Below, piece after piece: positions 6,319-13,895 of a stretch of DNA of 18,546 nucleotides. The stretch's first letter is position 1; each line of letters starts with the position of its first letter. The notes beneath the pieces are model-generated. The model saw only the letters and a list, made by a program, of their open reading frames with translations. It ran no database searches and was not told the DNA's origin. The stretch comes from Chryseosolibacter sp035628595. Lineage in GTDB: Bacteria; Bacteroidota; Bacteroidia; Cytophagales; Cyclobacteriaceae. A program made the position numbers and the translations under genes. The stretch spans positions 1 to 18,546 of the forward strand of contig DASPJN010000213.1 in assembly GCA_035628595.1 (NCBI GenBank), given 5' to 3'.

Positions 6319-8724
6319 GTGATTAAAGAAGCGAAAACAAAATATTCTCAAGCCAGGGTTAAGGAAATTTTGGCCGATTATAAGCTAGCTGTCGAGAGCC
6401 GCGAAGCAAGTATCATTGGCCGGAAAGAGGTGTTCATGGGGAAGGCCAAATTCGGGATCTTTGGTGACGGAAAAGAGCTTGCCCAGATCGCTATGGCCAA
6501 AGTGTTCAAGGCCGGCGATTTCAGATCAGGATATTATCGCGATCAGACTTTTATGTTCGCTATTGGCGAGCTGACTGTTCAGCAATATTTCGCACAACTT
6601 TACGCGCACACCAACATTGAAGCTGATCCGGCATCGGGCGGACGCCTGATGAATGGACATTACGCGACGCGATTGCTCAATGAACAGGGAGAATTGAAAC
6701 CAATTGCTCAGACGAAGAACAGCAGCGCTGATATTTCTCCAACTGCCGGGCAGATGCCGCGTCTTCTTGGACTCGCGTATGCATCAAAATTGTTCCGTGA
6801 AAATGAGGCGTTGCACGAATACCCTCACTTGTCGGATAAAGGAAACGAAATTGGTTTTGGTACAATAGGAAATGCGTCGACATCGGAGGGAATGTTTTTC
6901 GAAACGATGAACGCTGCGGGTGTGCTACAGGTACCGATGTTGATGTCTGTTTGGGATGATGCCTATGGAATTTCTGTTCCGCAGGAGTATCATACAACAA
7001 AAGCCAGTATTTCGAAAGCGCTTGCCGGCTTGCAACGCAATGAAAACGAGAAGGGATTTGAGATCCTGCTTGCCAAAGGATGGGATTATGCTGAATTGAT
7101 TGAAGTATATCAAAGAGCCGAAAGGATTTGTCGCGAAGAGCATGCGCCTGTACTGGTTCATGTTGTTGAAATGACCCAGCCACAGGGACATTCTACTTCG
7201 GGCTCGCACGAACGTTATAAATCGAAAGAACGCCTTGCGTGGGAAGCTGACTTCGATTGTATTAAGAAAATGCGTGAGTGGATCGTCGACAGCGTAATGG
7301 TTCTTCCGGAAGAATTGGATGCGATTGAACAAGAAGCGAAACGATCTGCAAAGCAGGCAAAGGACACCGCATGGAAAGCATTTACAGAAGATATCAAACG
7401 CGATCAGAGTATTGTCAGCAAACTTCTTGAAGATGCGGTGAATGAAAGCCGCCATAAAACCGCGCTTGAAGAAATTCACACAGAGCTGGTAAAAGCAATC
7501 AACCCGACGCGTCTCGAAACAATGCGTGCGGCAAAGAAGGCAATCAGGGCGATGCGCGACGAAACACTATCGTCGCGGGCGGCACTTACAGCATGGATAA
7601 AAGAAGCCGAAGCTGACAATCACAACCGGTATAGTTCGCATTTATACAGCCAGTCTGAGCAGTCAGCAAGAAATGTAAAGGCCGTTGCGCCGGTTTACTC
7701 AGAAAATTCTCCGGTAGTGGATGGTCGTGAAGTGTTGCAGCATTGTTTTGATGCCGCACTGAGTCGCGATCCGCGCGTGCTCGCGTTCGGTGAGGATGTG
7801 GGTAGAATTGGTGATGTTAACCAGGGCTTTGCCGGGCTTCAACAAAAACACGGCGAGCTTCGCGTGACCGATACAGGTATTCGTGAATGTACGATCGTGG
7901 GGCAGGGGATTGGGCTGGCGCTTCGCGGCCTGAGACCGATTGCCGAGATCCAATACCTCGATTATTTTATTTACGCACTTCAGACATTATCTGACGATCT
8001 CGCGACACTTCATTACAGAACGAAGGGCGGGCAAAAAGCGCCGTTGATCGTTCGTACAAGGGGTCATCGCCTTGAAGGCGTATGGCACGCGGGTTCGCCC
8101 ATCGGAATGATCCTGCATAGCCTTCGTGGGATGTATTTGTTAACGCCACGCAACATGACCCAGGCGGCAGGGTTTTACAATACCATGCTCGAGTCAGATG
8201 ATCCCGCAGTTGTCGTTGAATGCCTGAATGGCTATCGCCTGAAAGAACGACTTCCGGATAACATCGATGAGTTCAAGATACCACTTGGTGTTCCTGAAGT
8301 TTTACGCGAAGGCTCTGATGTCACAATTGTAACATACGGATCGATGTGCCGCGTGGTGATGGATGCATCGGAAGTACTCGCCGAAGCTGGTATTTCGGTG
8401 GAGATTATCGACGTGCAGACACTGCTGCCTTTTGACGTGAATCACATGATTGTTGAGTCGATCAAGAAGACAAATCGTGTGATCTTTGCTGATGAAGATG
8501 TTCCTGGCGGTGCGACCTCATACATGATGCAGCAGGTGCTTGAAGGGCAAAATGCCTATGAGTATCTGGATTCGAAACCGCTTACCATCACTGGTAAGGA
8601 ACACAGGCCGGCATATGCCTCGGATGGCGATTATTTCTCAAAGCCAAATGTTGAAGACATTTTTGAAGAGGTATACGCGATGATGCACGAGGTCAATCCG
8701 GCAAAGTATCCTGCTCTTTACTAA
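6319..8724 (+). CDS. Fused alpha-beta E1 of a 2-oxoacid dehydrogenase complex
   Basis: About 801 aa combining both subunits of a thiamine-diphosphate E1 (pyruvate or branched-chain type), which decarboxylates the 2-oxoacid and acylates E2 lipoyl groups. The alpha part (residues ~15-320) has YYRDQTFMFA, GNASTSEG (184-191) and WDDAYGIS (212-219). A charged helical linker (~320-460) leads to the beta part (~465-800), with AFGEDVG, TGIRECTIVGQGIGLA and HRLEGVWHAGSP. The Mg-ThDP motif, normally GDG...NN, reads GNA...DD. E2 and E3 are not in the window, so pyruvate versus branched-chain substrate is open. The start is uncertain: the frame opens at TTG 6244, but the first 25 codons do not fit the family. 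GTG 6319 gives VIKEAKTKYS and is preferred. It ends two bases from a convergent lipoprotein gene. Confidence 0.85.
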   Translation: MIKEAKTKYSQARVKEILADYKLAVESREASIIGRKEVFMGKAKFGIFGDGKELAQIAMAKVFKAGDFRSGYYRDQTFMFAIGELTVQQYFAQLYAHTNIEADPASGGRLMNGHYATRLLNEQGELKPIAQTKNSSADISPTAGQMPRLLGLAYASKLFRENEALHEYPHLSDKGNEIGFGTIGNASTSEGMFFETMNAAGVLQVPMLMSVWDDAYGISVPQEYHTTKASISKALAGLQRNENEKGFEILLAKGWDYAELIEVYQRAERICREEHAPVLVHVVEMTQPQGHSTSGSHERYKSKERLAWEADFDCIKKMREWIVDSVMVLPEELDAIEQEAKRSAKQAKDTAWKAFTEDIKRDQSIVSKLLEDAVNESRHKTALEEIHTELVKAINPTRLETMRAAKKAIRAMRDETLSSRAALTAWIKEAEADNHNRYSSHLYSQSEQSARNVKAVAPVYSENSPVVDGREVLQHCFDAALSRDPRVLAFGEDVGRIGDVNQGFAGLQQKHGELRVTDTGIRECTIVGQGIGLALRGLRPIAEIQYLDYFIYALQTLSDDLATLHYRTKGGQKAPLIVRTRGHRLEGVWHAGSPIGMILHSLRGMYLLTPRNMTQAAGFYNTMLESDDPAVVVECLNGYRLKERLPDNIDEFKIPLGVPEVLREGSDVTIVTYGSMCRVVMDASEVLAEAGISVEIIDVQTLLPFDVNHMIVESIKKTNRVIFADEDVPGGATSYMMQQVLEGQNAYEYLDSKPLTITGKEHRPAYASDGDYFSKPNVEDIFEEVYAMMHEVNPAKYPALY

Positions 8725-8726
8725 GC

Positions 8727-9635
8727 TTAGTTTTTGATGTCGTCGAGCGTGAACGCCGGCGTCTTGATCACATTGCTTGTGTTCATCGCACGGTCGCGGA
8801 GCGTAATCCGGAATTTCATCAGGTTCGTTTTAAAGATCTCCCGAAATCCGATTGATTCCATACCATAACGTATGGTACCATCTAATGCCCGCGTGTCTCC
8901 CAGTACAGGAACGCGCGCATCGAAGGTTTGTCCGCAGCCCTGGCCAGTAGGCGTATATGTTCTCCAGTTAAATTCAACGAAACCTTCTTCGTCCCGTGGG
9001 CCGGGAATGCTCGGATCTTTTGTGAGGAAATCTATTTCCAGATTATAGTGAAACGGATTGGACTCGATGTAAAAGGTATCTGCGACTATGTAAAGATCCA
9101 GGATATCGTCGTCTACTCCGGGCCCACCATCAGGGAAGACGAGTGTGTCAAGGATATTGTAGGAGTCATCAATTATCTGAGCAGCGTTTTGAACCACCAA
9201 GATCGTATCAACCAGGTAATTCATGCAACGGAAAAATCCTTCGAATCGCGGAAGGGTATCATAATTACTATTGGTACGAATATCACGGTAGGTGAGAAGC
9301 TTTCCATTAATGTTTGTTGAGTTCAGGACATCGAACGGCAGGTCGCCATAAGTGTCTGTTCCAATTGCCAGCAGTTGACTTGACGTAGCTGCATAAAAAT
9401 TCAACTCGTGAAATGGCTGATTGATTTGATCGGCGTCAACGCCCACGTCTCCATCACCGTCTCTGAAGCTGATTGTAAGAATCAGCGAGTCCGCTTTGCT
9501 CCTGTCACCAATTTCCTTGAACAAAAGATCTTCAAACACGATTTCAGGCGTATCAGGGAACTCAGGTGGTTCAAAGCATGATCCAAGAAGAATCAAAAAA
9601 GTAAAAACTATTGCTATTCCCTTAACTATCTTCAT
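8727..9635 (-). CDS. Hypothetical lipoprotein, 302 aa
   Basis: The N-terminus is a lipoprotein signal: charged start, hydrophobic stretch and lipobox LLGSC with Cys20, so it is probably anchored in the cell envelope. The mature part starts FEPPEFPDTPEI and soon contains DGDGDVGVD (59-67), which resembles a calcium-binding loop and recurs in many Bacteroidota surface lipoproteins. The remainder is acidic, predicted mainly beta-strand, with no recognisable enzyme motif. I cannot assign a function. It converges on the E1 gene with two bases between stop codons, and is divergent from the LuxE-like gene with only 33 bases between starts, so the promoters of the pair must be tightly packed. Confidence 0.8.
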   Translation of the reverse strand: MKIVKGIAIVFTFLILLGSCFEPPEFPDTPEIVFEDLLFKEIGDRSKADSLILTISFRDGDGDVGVDADQINQPFHELNFYAATSSQLLAIGTDTYGDLPFDVLNSTNINGKLLTYRDIRTNSNYDTLPRFEGFFRCMNYLVDTILVVQNAAQIIDDSYNILDTLVFPDGGPGVDDDILDLYIVADTFYIESNPFHYNLEIDFLTKDPSIPGPRDEEGFVEFNWRTYTPTGQGCGQTFDARVPVLGDTRALDGTIRYGMESIGFREIFKTNLMKFRITLRDRAMNTSNVIKTPAFTLDDIKN

Positions 9636-9668
9636 GCTTTTGAATTACAGGTTCAAATTACGGTAAGC

Positions 9669-10661
9669 TTGGATTTTTTTGGAAGTTTTCAAAAACAATT
9701 ATGCGAGGTAAACGCTCGTTCATTTGTTGATATTGCTTTAGAACTCTTTGATTATCAATCCAGGTACAATCCAATCTACAATTCATACCTCACGCACCTG
9801 AAAATCGACCCGCGGACTATTACCACGCTTGCGTCAATTCCATATCTGCCAATTTCGTTCTTTAAGCGACATTATATAAAAACTGGTGCCTGGCAGGAGC
9901 AAGGTGTTTTCGAAAGTAGCCGGACGACTGGCGGGATGGCGAGTTCTCACCTGATTTTCGACAAACAGTTCTATCTCGGCCATGCCACAAGATGCTTTGA
10001 GCATTTCTTCGGGAATTTGAGGAAGTATCACTTTCTGGCCTTGCTGCCTTCCTATTTGGAAAGGCAGAATTCATCATTAATAGCCATGATAGACTATTTC
10101 ATGCAACAGTCGGGGTCAACATCTTCGGGCTATTATTTAAACGATTACGGAAAACTTATATCGGATGTTGAAAGATTGAAAGGTGACCGCGAAAGGAGGA
10201 CGATTCTTTGGGGTGTCAGCTTCGCTTTGCTTGATCTTGTTGAGAAATCGCCGGCCGACCTTTCGCACTGCCTGATTTTTGAAACGGGTGGGATGAAGGG
10301 TCGGAGACGCGAGTTGATTCGAGGTGAATTCCATGACATCCTTAAATCTTCCCTGGGAGTTGGGAAAGTTTATTCGGAATATGGAATGACCGAGCTTTTT
10401 ACACAAGCTTATTCGGATGGTGGAGAAACTTTTAAATGTCCGCCGTCGATGAGGGTTCTTGGGCGTGAAATCACCGATCCGTTCAACAAAGGCCTTTTGG
10501 GTCAAAGCTGCGCGCTGAATATCATTGATCTTGCAAACTGGCACTCCATTGCCTTTATTGAAACCGAAGATTTAGGCAAGGTCTACGCGGATGGCTCATT
10601 TGAAGTTGCGGGGCGGCTCGACAATGCTGATATGAGAGGATGTAACCTGATGGTCGAGTAG
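9669..10661 (+). CDS. LuxE/PaaK-like adenylate-forming acyl-protein synthetase
   Basis: A 330-aa protein resembling the acyl-protein synthetase LuxE and phenylacetate-CoA ligase branch of the ANL superfamily, which activates a carboxylate as acyl-AMP. Recognisable parts are SIPYLPISFFKRHYIKTG (56-73), the phosphate loop SSRTTGG (83-89), ETGGMKGRR (205-213) and YSEYGMTELF (235-244), then a short C-terminal stretch ending GRLDNADMRGCNL. The phosphate loop has Arg (CGG) where the family has Gly (SSGTTG). The natural substrate is unknown. Bacteroidota homologues often sit in surface-polysaccharide clusters, but no such cluster is here. There is no ATG near the N-terminus in this frame; translation probably starts at TTG 9669 (MDFFGSF), a start of medium certainty. 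Confidence 0.78.
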   Translation: MDFFGSFQKQLCEVNARSFVDIALELFDYQSRYNPIYNSYLTHLKIDPRTITTLASIPYLPISFFKRHYIKTGAWQEQGVFESSRTTGGMASSHLIFDKQFYLGHATRCFEHFFGNLRKYHFLALLPSYLERQNSSLIAMIDYFMQQSGSTSSGYYLNDYGKLISDVERLKGDRERRTILWGVSFALLDLVEKSPADLSHCLIFETGGMKGRRRELIRGEFHDILKSSLGVGKVYSEYGMTELFTQAYSDGGETFKCPPSMRVLGREITDPFNKGLLGQSCALNIIDLANWHSIAFIETEDLGKVYADGSFEVAGRLDNADMRGCNLMVE

Positions 10662-10697
10662 CATTTAGGCCCGCCAGAAGCCTCAATAGCCGGTTAA

Positions 10698-10728
10698 TTT
10701 GTTTTATCGGCTGGAAATCTTAATTTTG
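10698..10728 (+). promoter_or_regulatory. Bacteroidota primary sigma promoter of the small lipoprotein
   Basis: TTTG (10698-10701), a 19-base spacer, and TAATTTTG (10721-10728) match both consensus elements (TTTG, TAnnTTTG) exactly. Transcription should start near 10733-10735, leaving a leader of about 15 bases before the ATG at 10749. This is the best promoter in the window. Confidence 0.7.
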
Positions 10729-10748
10729 GTTAGTAAAAAGCCAAACCC

Positions 10749-10868
10749 ATGAAAAAACTTCTAGCCTTTATCCTGTTGGTATCGTTTCTTTCGGCGTGCA
10801 GCCAGTACACTTGCCCAACTTACAGCAAGAAAGAAGCTCCCAAGAAAAATACCGAACAAAAGATCTGA
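10749..10868 (+). CDS. 39-aa lipoprotein
   Basis: A very small gene: MKKLLAFILLVSFLSACSQY... is a complete lipoprotein signal peptide with lipobox LSAC and lipidated Cys17. The mature peptide has only 23 residues (CSQYTCPTYSKKEAPKK...), basic and hydrophilic, with a second cysteine at 22. Small lipoproteins with a CPTYSK-like motif seem to occur in related bacteria (recollection, not checked); the role is unknown. A perfect promoter lies directly upstream, which makes this a real gene and not a chance ORF. Its TGA is one base from the stop of the convergent NtrC-like regulator, with no terminator between them. Confidence 0.75.
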   Translation: MKKLLAFILLVSFLSACSQYTCPTYSKKEAPKKNTEQKI

Positions 10869-10869
10869 T

Positions 10870-12021
10870 TTACAGATACTTCTGAACGTCCTGGGAAGAG
10901 ATTTCGTCTCCGCTCATGATGACCAGGCGTTCTACTACATTTCGCAGTTCGCGAATATTTCCAGTCCAGTTGTGCGCCTTTAATGCCTCAAACGCGTCTT
11001 TATTGACACCTTTTTTTCGCGCGCCATATTCTTCGGCGATGTCCTCCAGAAATTTGTCTACCAACAGAGAGATGTCATCCTTCCGTTCATTCAGCGAAGG
11101 TACTTTGATGACTATCACACTTAGCCGGTGATAAAGATCCTCACGAAAACGGTTCTCATCAATTTCCTTACGGAGATCCTTATTCGTTGCCGCAACCACA
11201 CGCACGTTTACGGATAGTTCTTTATCTCCGCCGACGCGTGTGATCTTGCTTTCCTGTAGTGCGCGTAAAACTTTGGCCTGTGCGGACAGACTCATATCAC
11301 CGATTTCATCCAGAAACAGGGTTCCGCCTTCTGCCAATTCAAACTTTCCAATCCGTTGCTTAATGGCAGACGTGAAGGATCCCTTTTCGTGACCGAACAG
11401 CTCGCTTTCGATGAGTTCGGCAGGAATTGCGGCGCAGTTCACTTCGACGAGTGGACCACCGGCGCGTTTACTTTTTTCATGAAGTGATTTCGCGACTAAT
11501 TCTTTACCTGAACCGTTGGGGCCAATGATGAGCACGCGCGCATCTGTTGGGCCAACCTTCTCGATTATTTCGCGCACATGGTTCATCCCTTCGGATTCAC
11601 CCACCATCTGATATTTACGCGATATTTTTTTCTTCAGTGTTTTCGTTTCTTTTACAAGGGTTGTCTTGTCGAGTGCATTACGCAGTGTTATTTCCAGGCG
11701 ACCAAGATCAAACGGTTTTTGCAGGAAATCGAACGCGCCCTTTTTCACGGCCTCTACTGCAATGTCGATGTTACCGTGGGCAGAAATGACAACAAAATTT
11801 GTGGAAATACCTTCTTCCTTCGCTTTGTCAAGGACTTCAAGGCCATCCATTTTAGGCATTTTGATATCGCAGATGCAAAGATCATAAACACCGCCCTGAA
11901 GTTTTTTGAATCCTTCGGCACCATCGGCTGCCTCATCAACGTCGTGGCCCTTATCCATCAGGATCTCTTTCAGAATGGCGCGTATTTTATTGTCGTCTTC
12001 AATGACAAGAATCTTTGACAT
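10870..12021 (-). CDS. NtrC-type response regulator lacking a DNA-binding domain
   Basis: A 383-aa two-domain protein. A receiver domain (1-120; Asp9-Asp10, phospho-acceptor Asp52, Lys102) is joined to a sigma-54-type AAA+ ATPase (138-370) with Walker A GPNGSGKE (167-174), Walker B LFLDEIGD (235-242) and RFREDLYHRL (291-300). Two features deviate from the family. The sigma-54-contacting GAFTGA loop reads GSFTSA (214-219). The protein also stops after NIRELRNVVERL and a short tail, with no Fis-type helix-turn-helix (NtrC is ~470 aa). It may act without sequence-specific DNA binding, or through a partner; no histidine kinase is nearby. It follows rnpB on the same strand, separated by the rnpB terminator, with no clear promoter of its own. 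Confidence 0.9.
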   Translation of the reverse strand: MSKILVIEDDNKIRAILKEILMDKGHDVDEAADGAEGFKKLQGGVYDLCICDIKMPKMDGLEVLDKAKEEGISTNFVVISAHGNIDIAVEAVKKGAFDFLQKPFDLGRLEITLRNALDKTTLVKETKTLKKKISRKYQMVGESEGMNHVREIIEKVGPTDARVLIIGPNGSGKELVAKSLHEKSKRAGGPLVEVNCAAIPAELIESELFGHEKGSFTSAIKQRIGKFELAEGGTLFLDEIGDMSLSAQAKVLRALQESKITRVGGDKELSVNVRVVAATNKDLRKEIDENRFREDLYHRLSVIVIKVPSLNERKDDISLLVDKFLEDIAEEYGARKKGVNKDAFEALKAHNWTGNIRELRNVVERLVIMSGDEISSQDVQKYL

Positions 12022-12048
12022 ATTCGTTGCTTAACGCGTGTAAAATAG

Positions 12049-12079
12049 AAAAACCTCCGTGGTTTTGGAAACACGGAGG
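12049..12079 (-). terminator. Intrinsic terminator of RNase P RNA
   Basis: On the minus strand CCTCCGTG (12079-12072) and CACGGAGG (12061-12054) form a perfect 8-bp GC-rich stem around a 10-base loop, followed by TTTTT (12053-12049) and CTATTTT. It lies 15 bases past the rnpB 3' end and upstream of the NtrC-like gene, so that gene needs its own promoter or read-through. Confidence 0.88.
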
Positions 12080-12093
12080 CTTCTTGATAAAAG

Positions 12094-12474
12094 TAAAGCA
12101 AGTCTGTAAGCCGGGTTCTGTTCTCCGTTGCCGGAGCTCCTATCATTTATCTAGTCCTGATGTCGCCATCAGGATCAATCAGTCTACCCACCCCGGTACT
12201 TTGTTACCAAAGTTTGAACGAGCAGTTCGAAACCCGGGGCTTATTTGACCTTTCAACGCGTAAGGTTTACCATGCCTTTGTCATCACTGACCAAGCGGTG
12301 AGCTCTTACCTCACCTTTTCACCTTTTCCTTCCCGACAAGTCGGAAAGGTAGTTTGTTTTCTGTGGCACTTTCTGTTCCCGACAGGTCGGGACCTTCCCG
12401 TTAGGAAGTACGATGCTCTGTGTTGCCCGGACTTTCCTCCCCGACACGTCGGGGCGATAAGACAACTTGCTTTA
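12094..12474 (-). ncRNA. rnpB: RNase P RNA, bacterial class A
   Basis: The catalytic RNA that matures tRNA 5' ends, about 381 nt. Universally conserved pieces appear in order on the minus strand: GAGGAAAGTCCGGGC (12439-12425), AGTGCCACAGAAAACAAACT (12370-12351), GTGAGGTAAGAGCTCACC (12314-12297), and ACAGAACCCGGCTTACAGAC (12121-12102). The ends are set by helix P1, where TAAAGCAAG at 12094-12102 is complementary to CTTGCTTTA at 12466-12474; true ends may differ by a few bases. Three helices (apparently P3, P9 and P12) carry the same hairpin CCGACxxGTCGG. A strong terminator follows. No exact TAnnTTTG box is seen upstream. Confidence 0.95.
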
Positions 12475-12483
12475 TGCTATACA

Positions 12484-12518
12484 ATTAATTGCCACGAATT
12501 GTTCTGCGGGCAATTAAT
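12484..12518. repeat. Inverted repeat at the end of the 132-aa gene
   Basis: ATTAATTGCC (12484-12493) and GGCAATTAAT (12509-12518) are perfect 10-bp inverted repeats around a 15-base loop. They overlap the stop codon of the minus-strand gene ending at 12514 and lie 10 bases upstream of rnpB. There is no T-run after the stem on either strand, so it may be a weak terminator, an mRNA 3'-end stabiliser or part of rnpB control. Confidence 0.5.
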
Positions 12519-12912
12519 GAATATCGAGGCCAGTCAGTTTATACTCGAAATGATCGGCTAGTTGCGCTACCTCCTGAATCATTTCATGTACCTGTTCCTC
12601 TGATGTAGAAGAGGCCAGGCATGATGCTTCGACCTTAATGAAACCGTCTTCGAGCACAAATTTACTGTAATCAAAATTGGCATTCTGCTCGAGCAACGAT
12701 TTCAGATCGAGCTCGGCGCGGAATTCACAAACTTTGGATGTAAAGATCGCCTGATCTCTTCCTGAAACCGGGCTCTTTTGTGTTTGTGCAAGTACGGTCT
12801 GAAACCTGCTTCTGTCTAATGGAACAACAATTACAGACCTCGATTGATCGTAGTCAGTGCATTGGCCGCCGATCTGGTCAGCGTATTTCTTAATTGTAGT
12901 GATGACGTTCAT
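12514..12912 (-). CDS. Conserved-looking hypothetical protein, 132 aa
   Basis: A small soluble protein without signal peptide or membrane segment, starting MNVITTIKKYADQIGG. The pattern is N-terminal helix, central beta-strands (SVIVVPLDRSRFQTVLAQ; KFVLEDGFIKVEASCLAS) and a C-terminal helix (EEQVHEMIQEVAQLADHFEYKL). This alpha-beta-alpha layout recalls the type III secretion chaperone/YbjN-like fold, but that is only a fold-level impression and no type III system is nearby. I do not recognise the family. It lies between the DUF2279 gene and rnpB on the same strand, 74 bases after the former, so it could be expressed from its own promoter. Confidence 0.7.
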   Translation of the reverse strand: MNVITTIKKYADQIGGQCTDYDQSRSVIVVPLDRSRFQTVLAQTQKSPVSGRDQAIFTSKVCEFRAELDLKSLLEQNANFDYSKFVLEDGFIKVEASCLASSTSEEQVHEMIQEVAQLADHFEYKLTGLDIH

Positions 12913-12986
12913 AGGTATAGGATTAAATGGGATAGGGAAGTTAGCAAATAGTCGCCGTGAAGGCGTTGAGGATGAAGAAAAAAGTT

Positions 12987-13895
12987 TCAGAAGAAAAACG
13001 CATGGAATCGCGTGCCCCTTTCAGAAAATTCAATGGTGGGAGCGGGGAGCCTTATCATGTTTGCTAAGTAAATGAGGGTATTAAGGGTTTTTGACCGTGA
13101 ACGGAAAGCTGTAAGGTCAACATCGAGCGCTAAATACAACTGTCGGTACGAACTGAAACCTGCCCGCGCATTTTCATGGTCGCGCGCGTATACCATTGCA
13201 TCGGCACCATATCCCACAGATAAATTGACCCATTTCGGGAATCGCGCGAACTTGTCCATATCAAATGACAGCCAATAGGTCTGTCCGTTGTAGTCCTTGA
13301 AGATCCTGCTGATGTTGTCGTCGCCAAGGATGTTTGGACGTAGCCCTGCATACGATGAGGGACGGTATGAAAACCTGGGGTAAATTCTTGTTTCGTTCCA
13401 AAGTGCCTGTTGCGAATAAAACAGAATTGAACCTGCAGCATCGGCAAGCAAGTCGCCGGGTGAACCACCATAATCAGCTGCGTAGGAGTCAAATATTTCT
13501 ATCGGGACCAACGTCAGAAAGCCTGTTAATGCTCCATAAATGTTCGCTTTCTTTTCATCAACGCCTGCCCACAAAAGGGCACGTTGTGTTCCTGATGCTA
13601 TATAGAAAGATGAAAAAGCGTGGCCGAGCTTATCGACTTGCTTCCATTCGGCGTTGTCATTAAAAATTGTAAATCGTTGTTGTTTTGAATCTTTATACCA
13701 CAACTGATGTAACCCGATCATTCCGGTTGCGTAGGCAGCCGATCCTCCGATAACGAAAGTATTCAGTCTCGTGTTGTACCCAATATTTTTAGATGAGTCA
13801 TTCGGCTGTCCCAGCACCGGGAAAAGGATTAACACGAAGAGTACCGAGGCAATGACACGCTTCAATAAAAGACTAATTATTTTCGCTCGTGTCAT
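12987..13895 (-). CDS. DUF2279 (YfiM-like) envelope protein
   Basis: About 302 aa, with an N-terminal signal peptide or anchor (KRVIASVLFVLILFPVLGQ) and a DUF2279/YfiM-type core: DKLGHAFSSFYIAS (88-101), GALTG (121-125), IEIFD (132-136), YGGSPGDLLADAAGS (142-156). The second half is strand-rich and ends RFHAFFF, an aromatic C-terminus such as outer-membrane proteins often have. Function is unknown; an outer-membrane or periplasmic location is likely. The frame opens at GTG 13922, with ATGs at 13910 and 13895. I chose 13895 because it gives a basic MTRAKIISLLLKR start. Any of these starts overlaps the end of the TamB gene (23 bases for 13895), so the two are probably translationally coupled. 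Confidence 0.82.
   Translation of the reverse strand: MTRAKIISLLLKRVIASVLFVLILFPVLGQPNDSSKNIGYNTRLNTFVIGGSAAYATGMIGLHQLWYKDSKQQRFTIFNDNAEWKQVDKLGHAFSSFYIASGTQRALLWAGVDEKKANIYGALTGFLTLVPIEIFDSYAADYGGSPGDLLADAAGSILFYSQQALWNETRIYPRFSYRPSSYAGLRPNILGDDNISRIFKDYNGQTYWLSFDMDKFARFPKWVNLSVGYGADAMVYARDHENARAGFSSYRQLYLALDVDLTAFRSRSKTLNTLIYLANMIRLPAPTIEFSERGTRFHAFFF

Noticed and set aside
6677..7479. Overlapping minus-strand ORFs of 168 and 184 aa inside the E1 gene
   Set aside because: Antisense shadows of a well-supported coding sequence, without domains.
12015..12561. Plus-strand ORFs of 77 and 133 aa between the NtrC-like gene and the 132-aa gene
   Set aside because: They run antisense through RNase P RNA, whose conserved sequence accounts for the region.
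12951..12964. CGCC-GTGAA-GGCG hairpin after the DUF2279 gene as a terminator
   Set aside because: The stem is only 4 bp and no T-run follows it on the minus strand.
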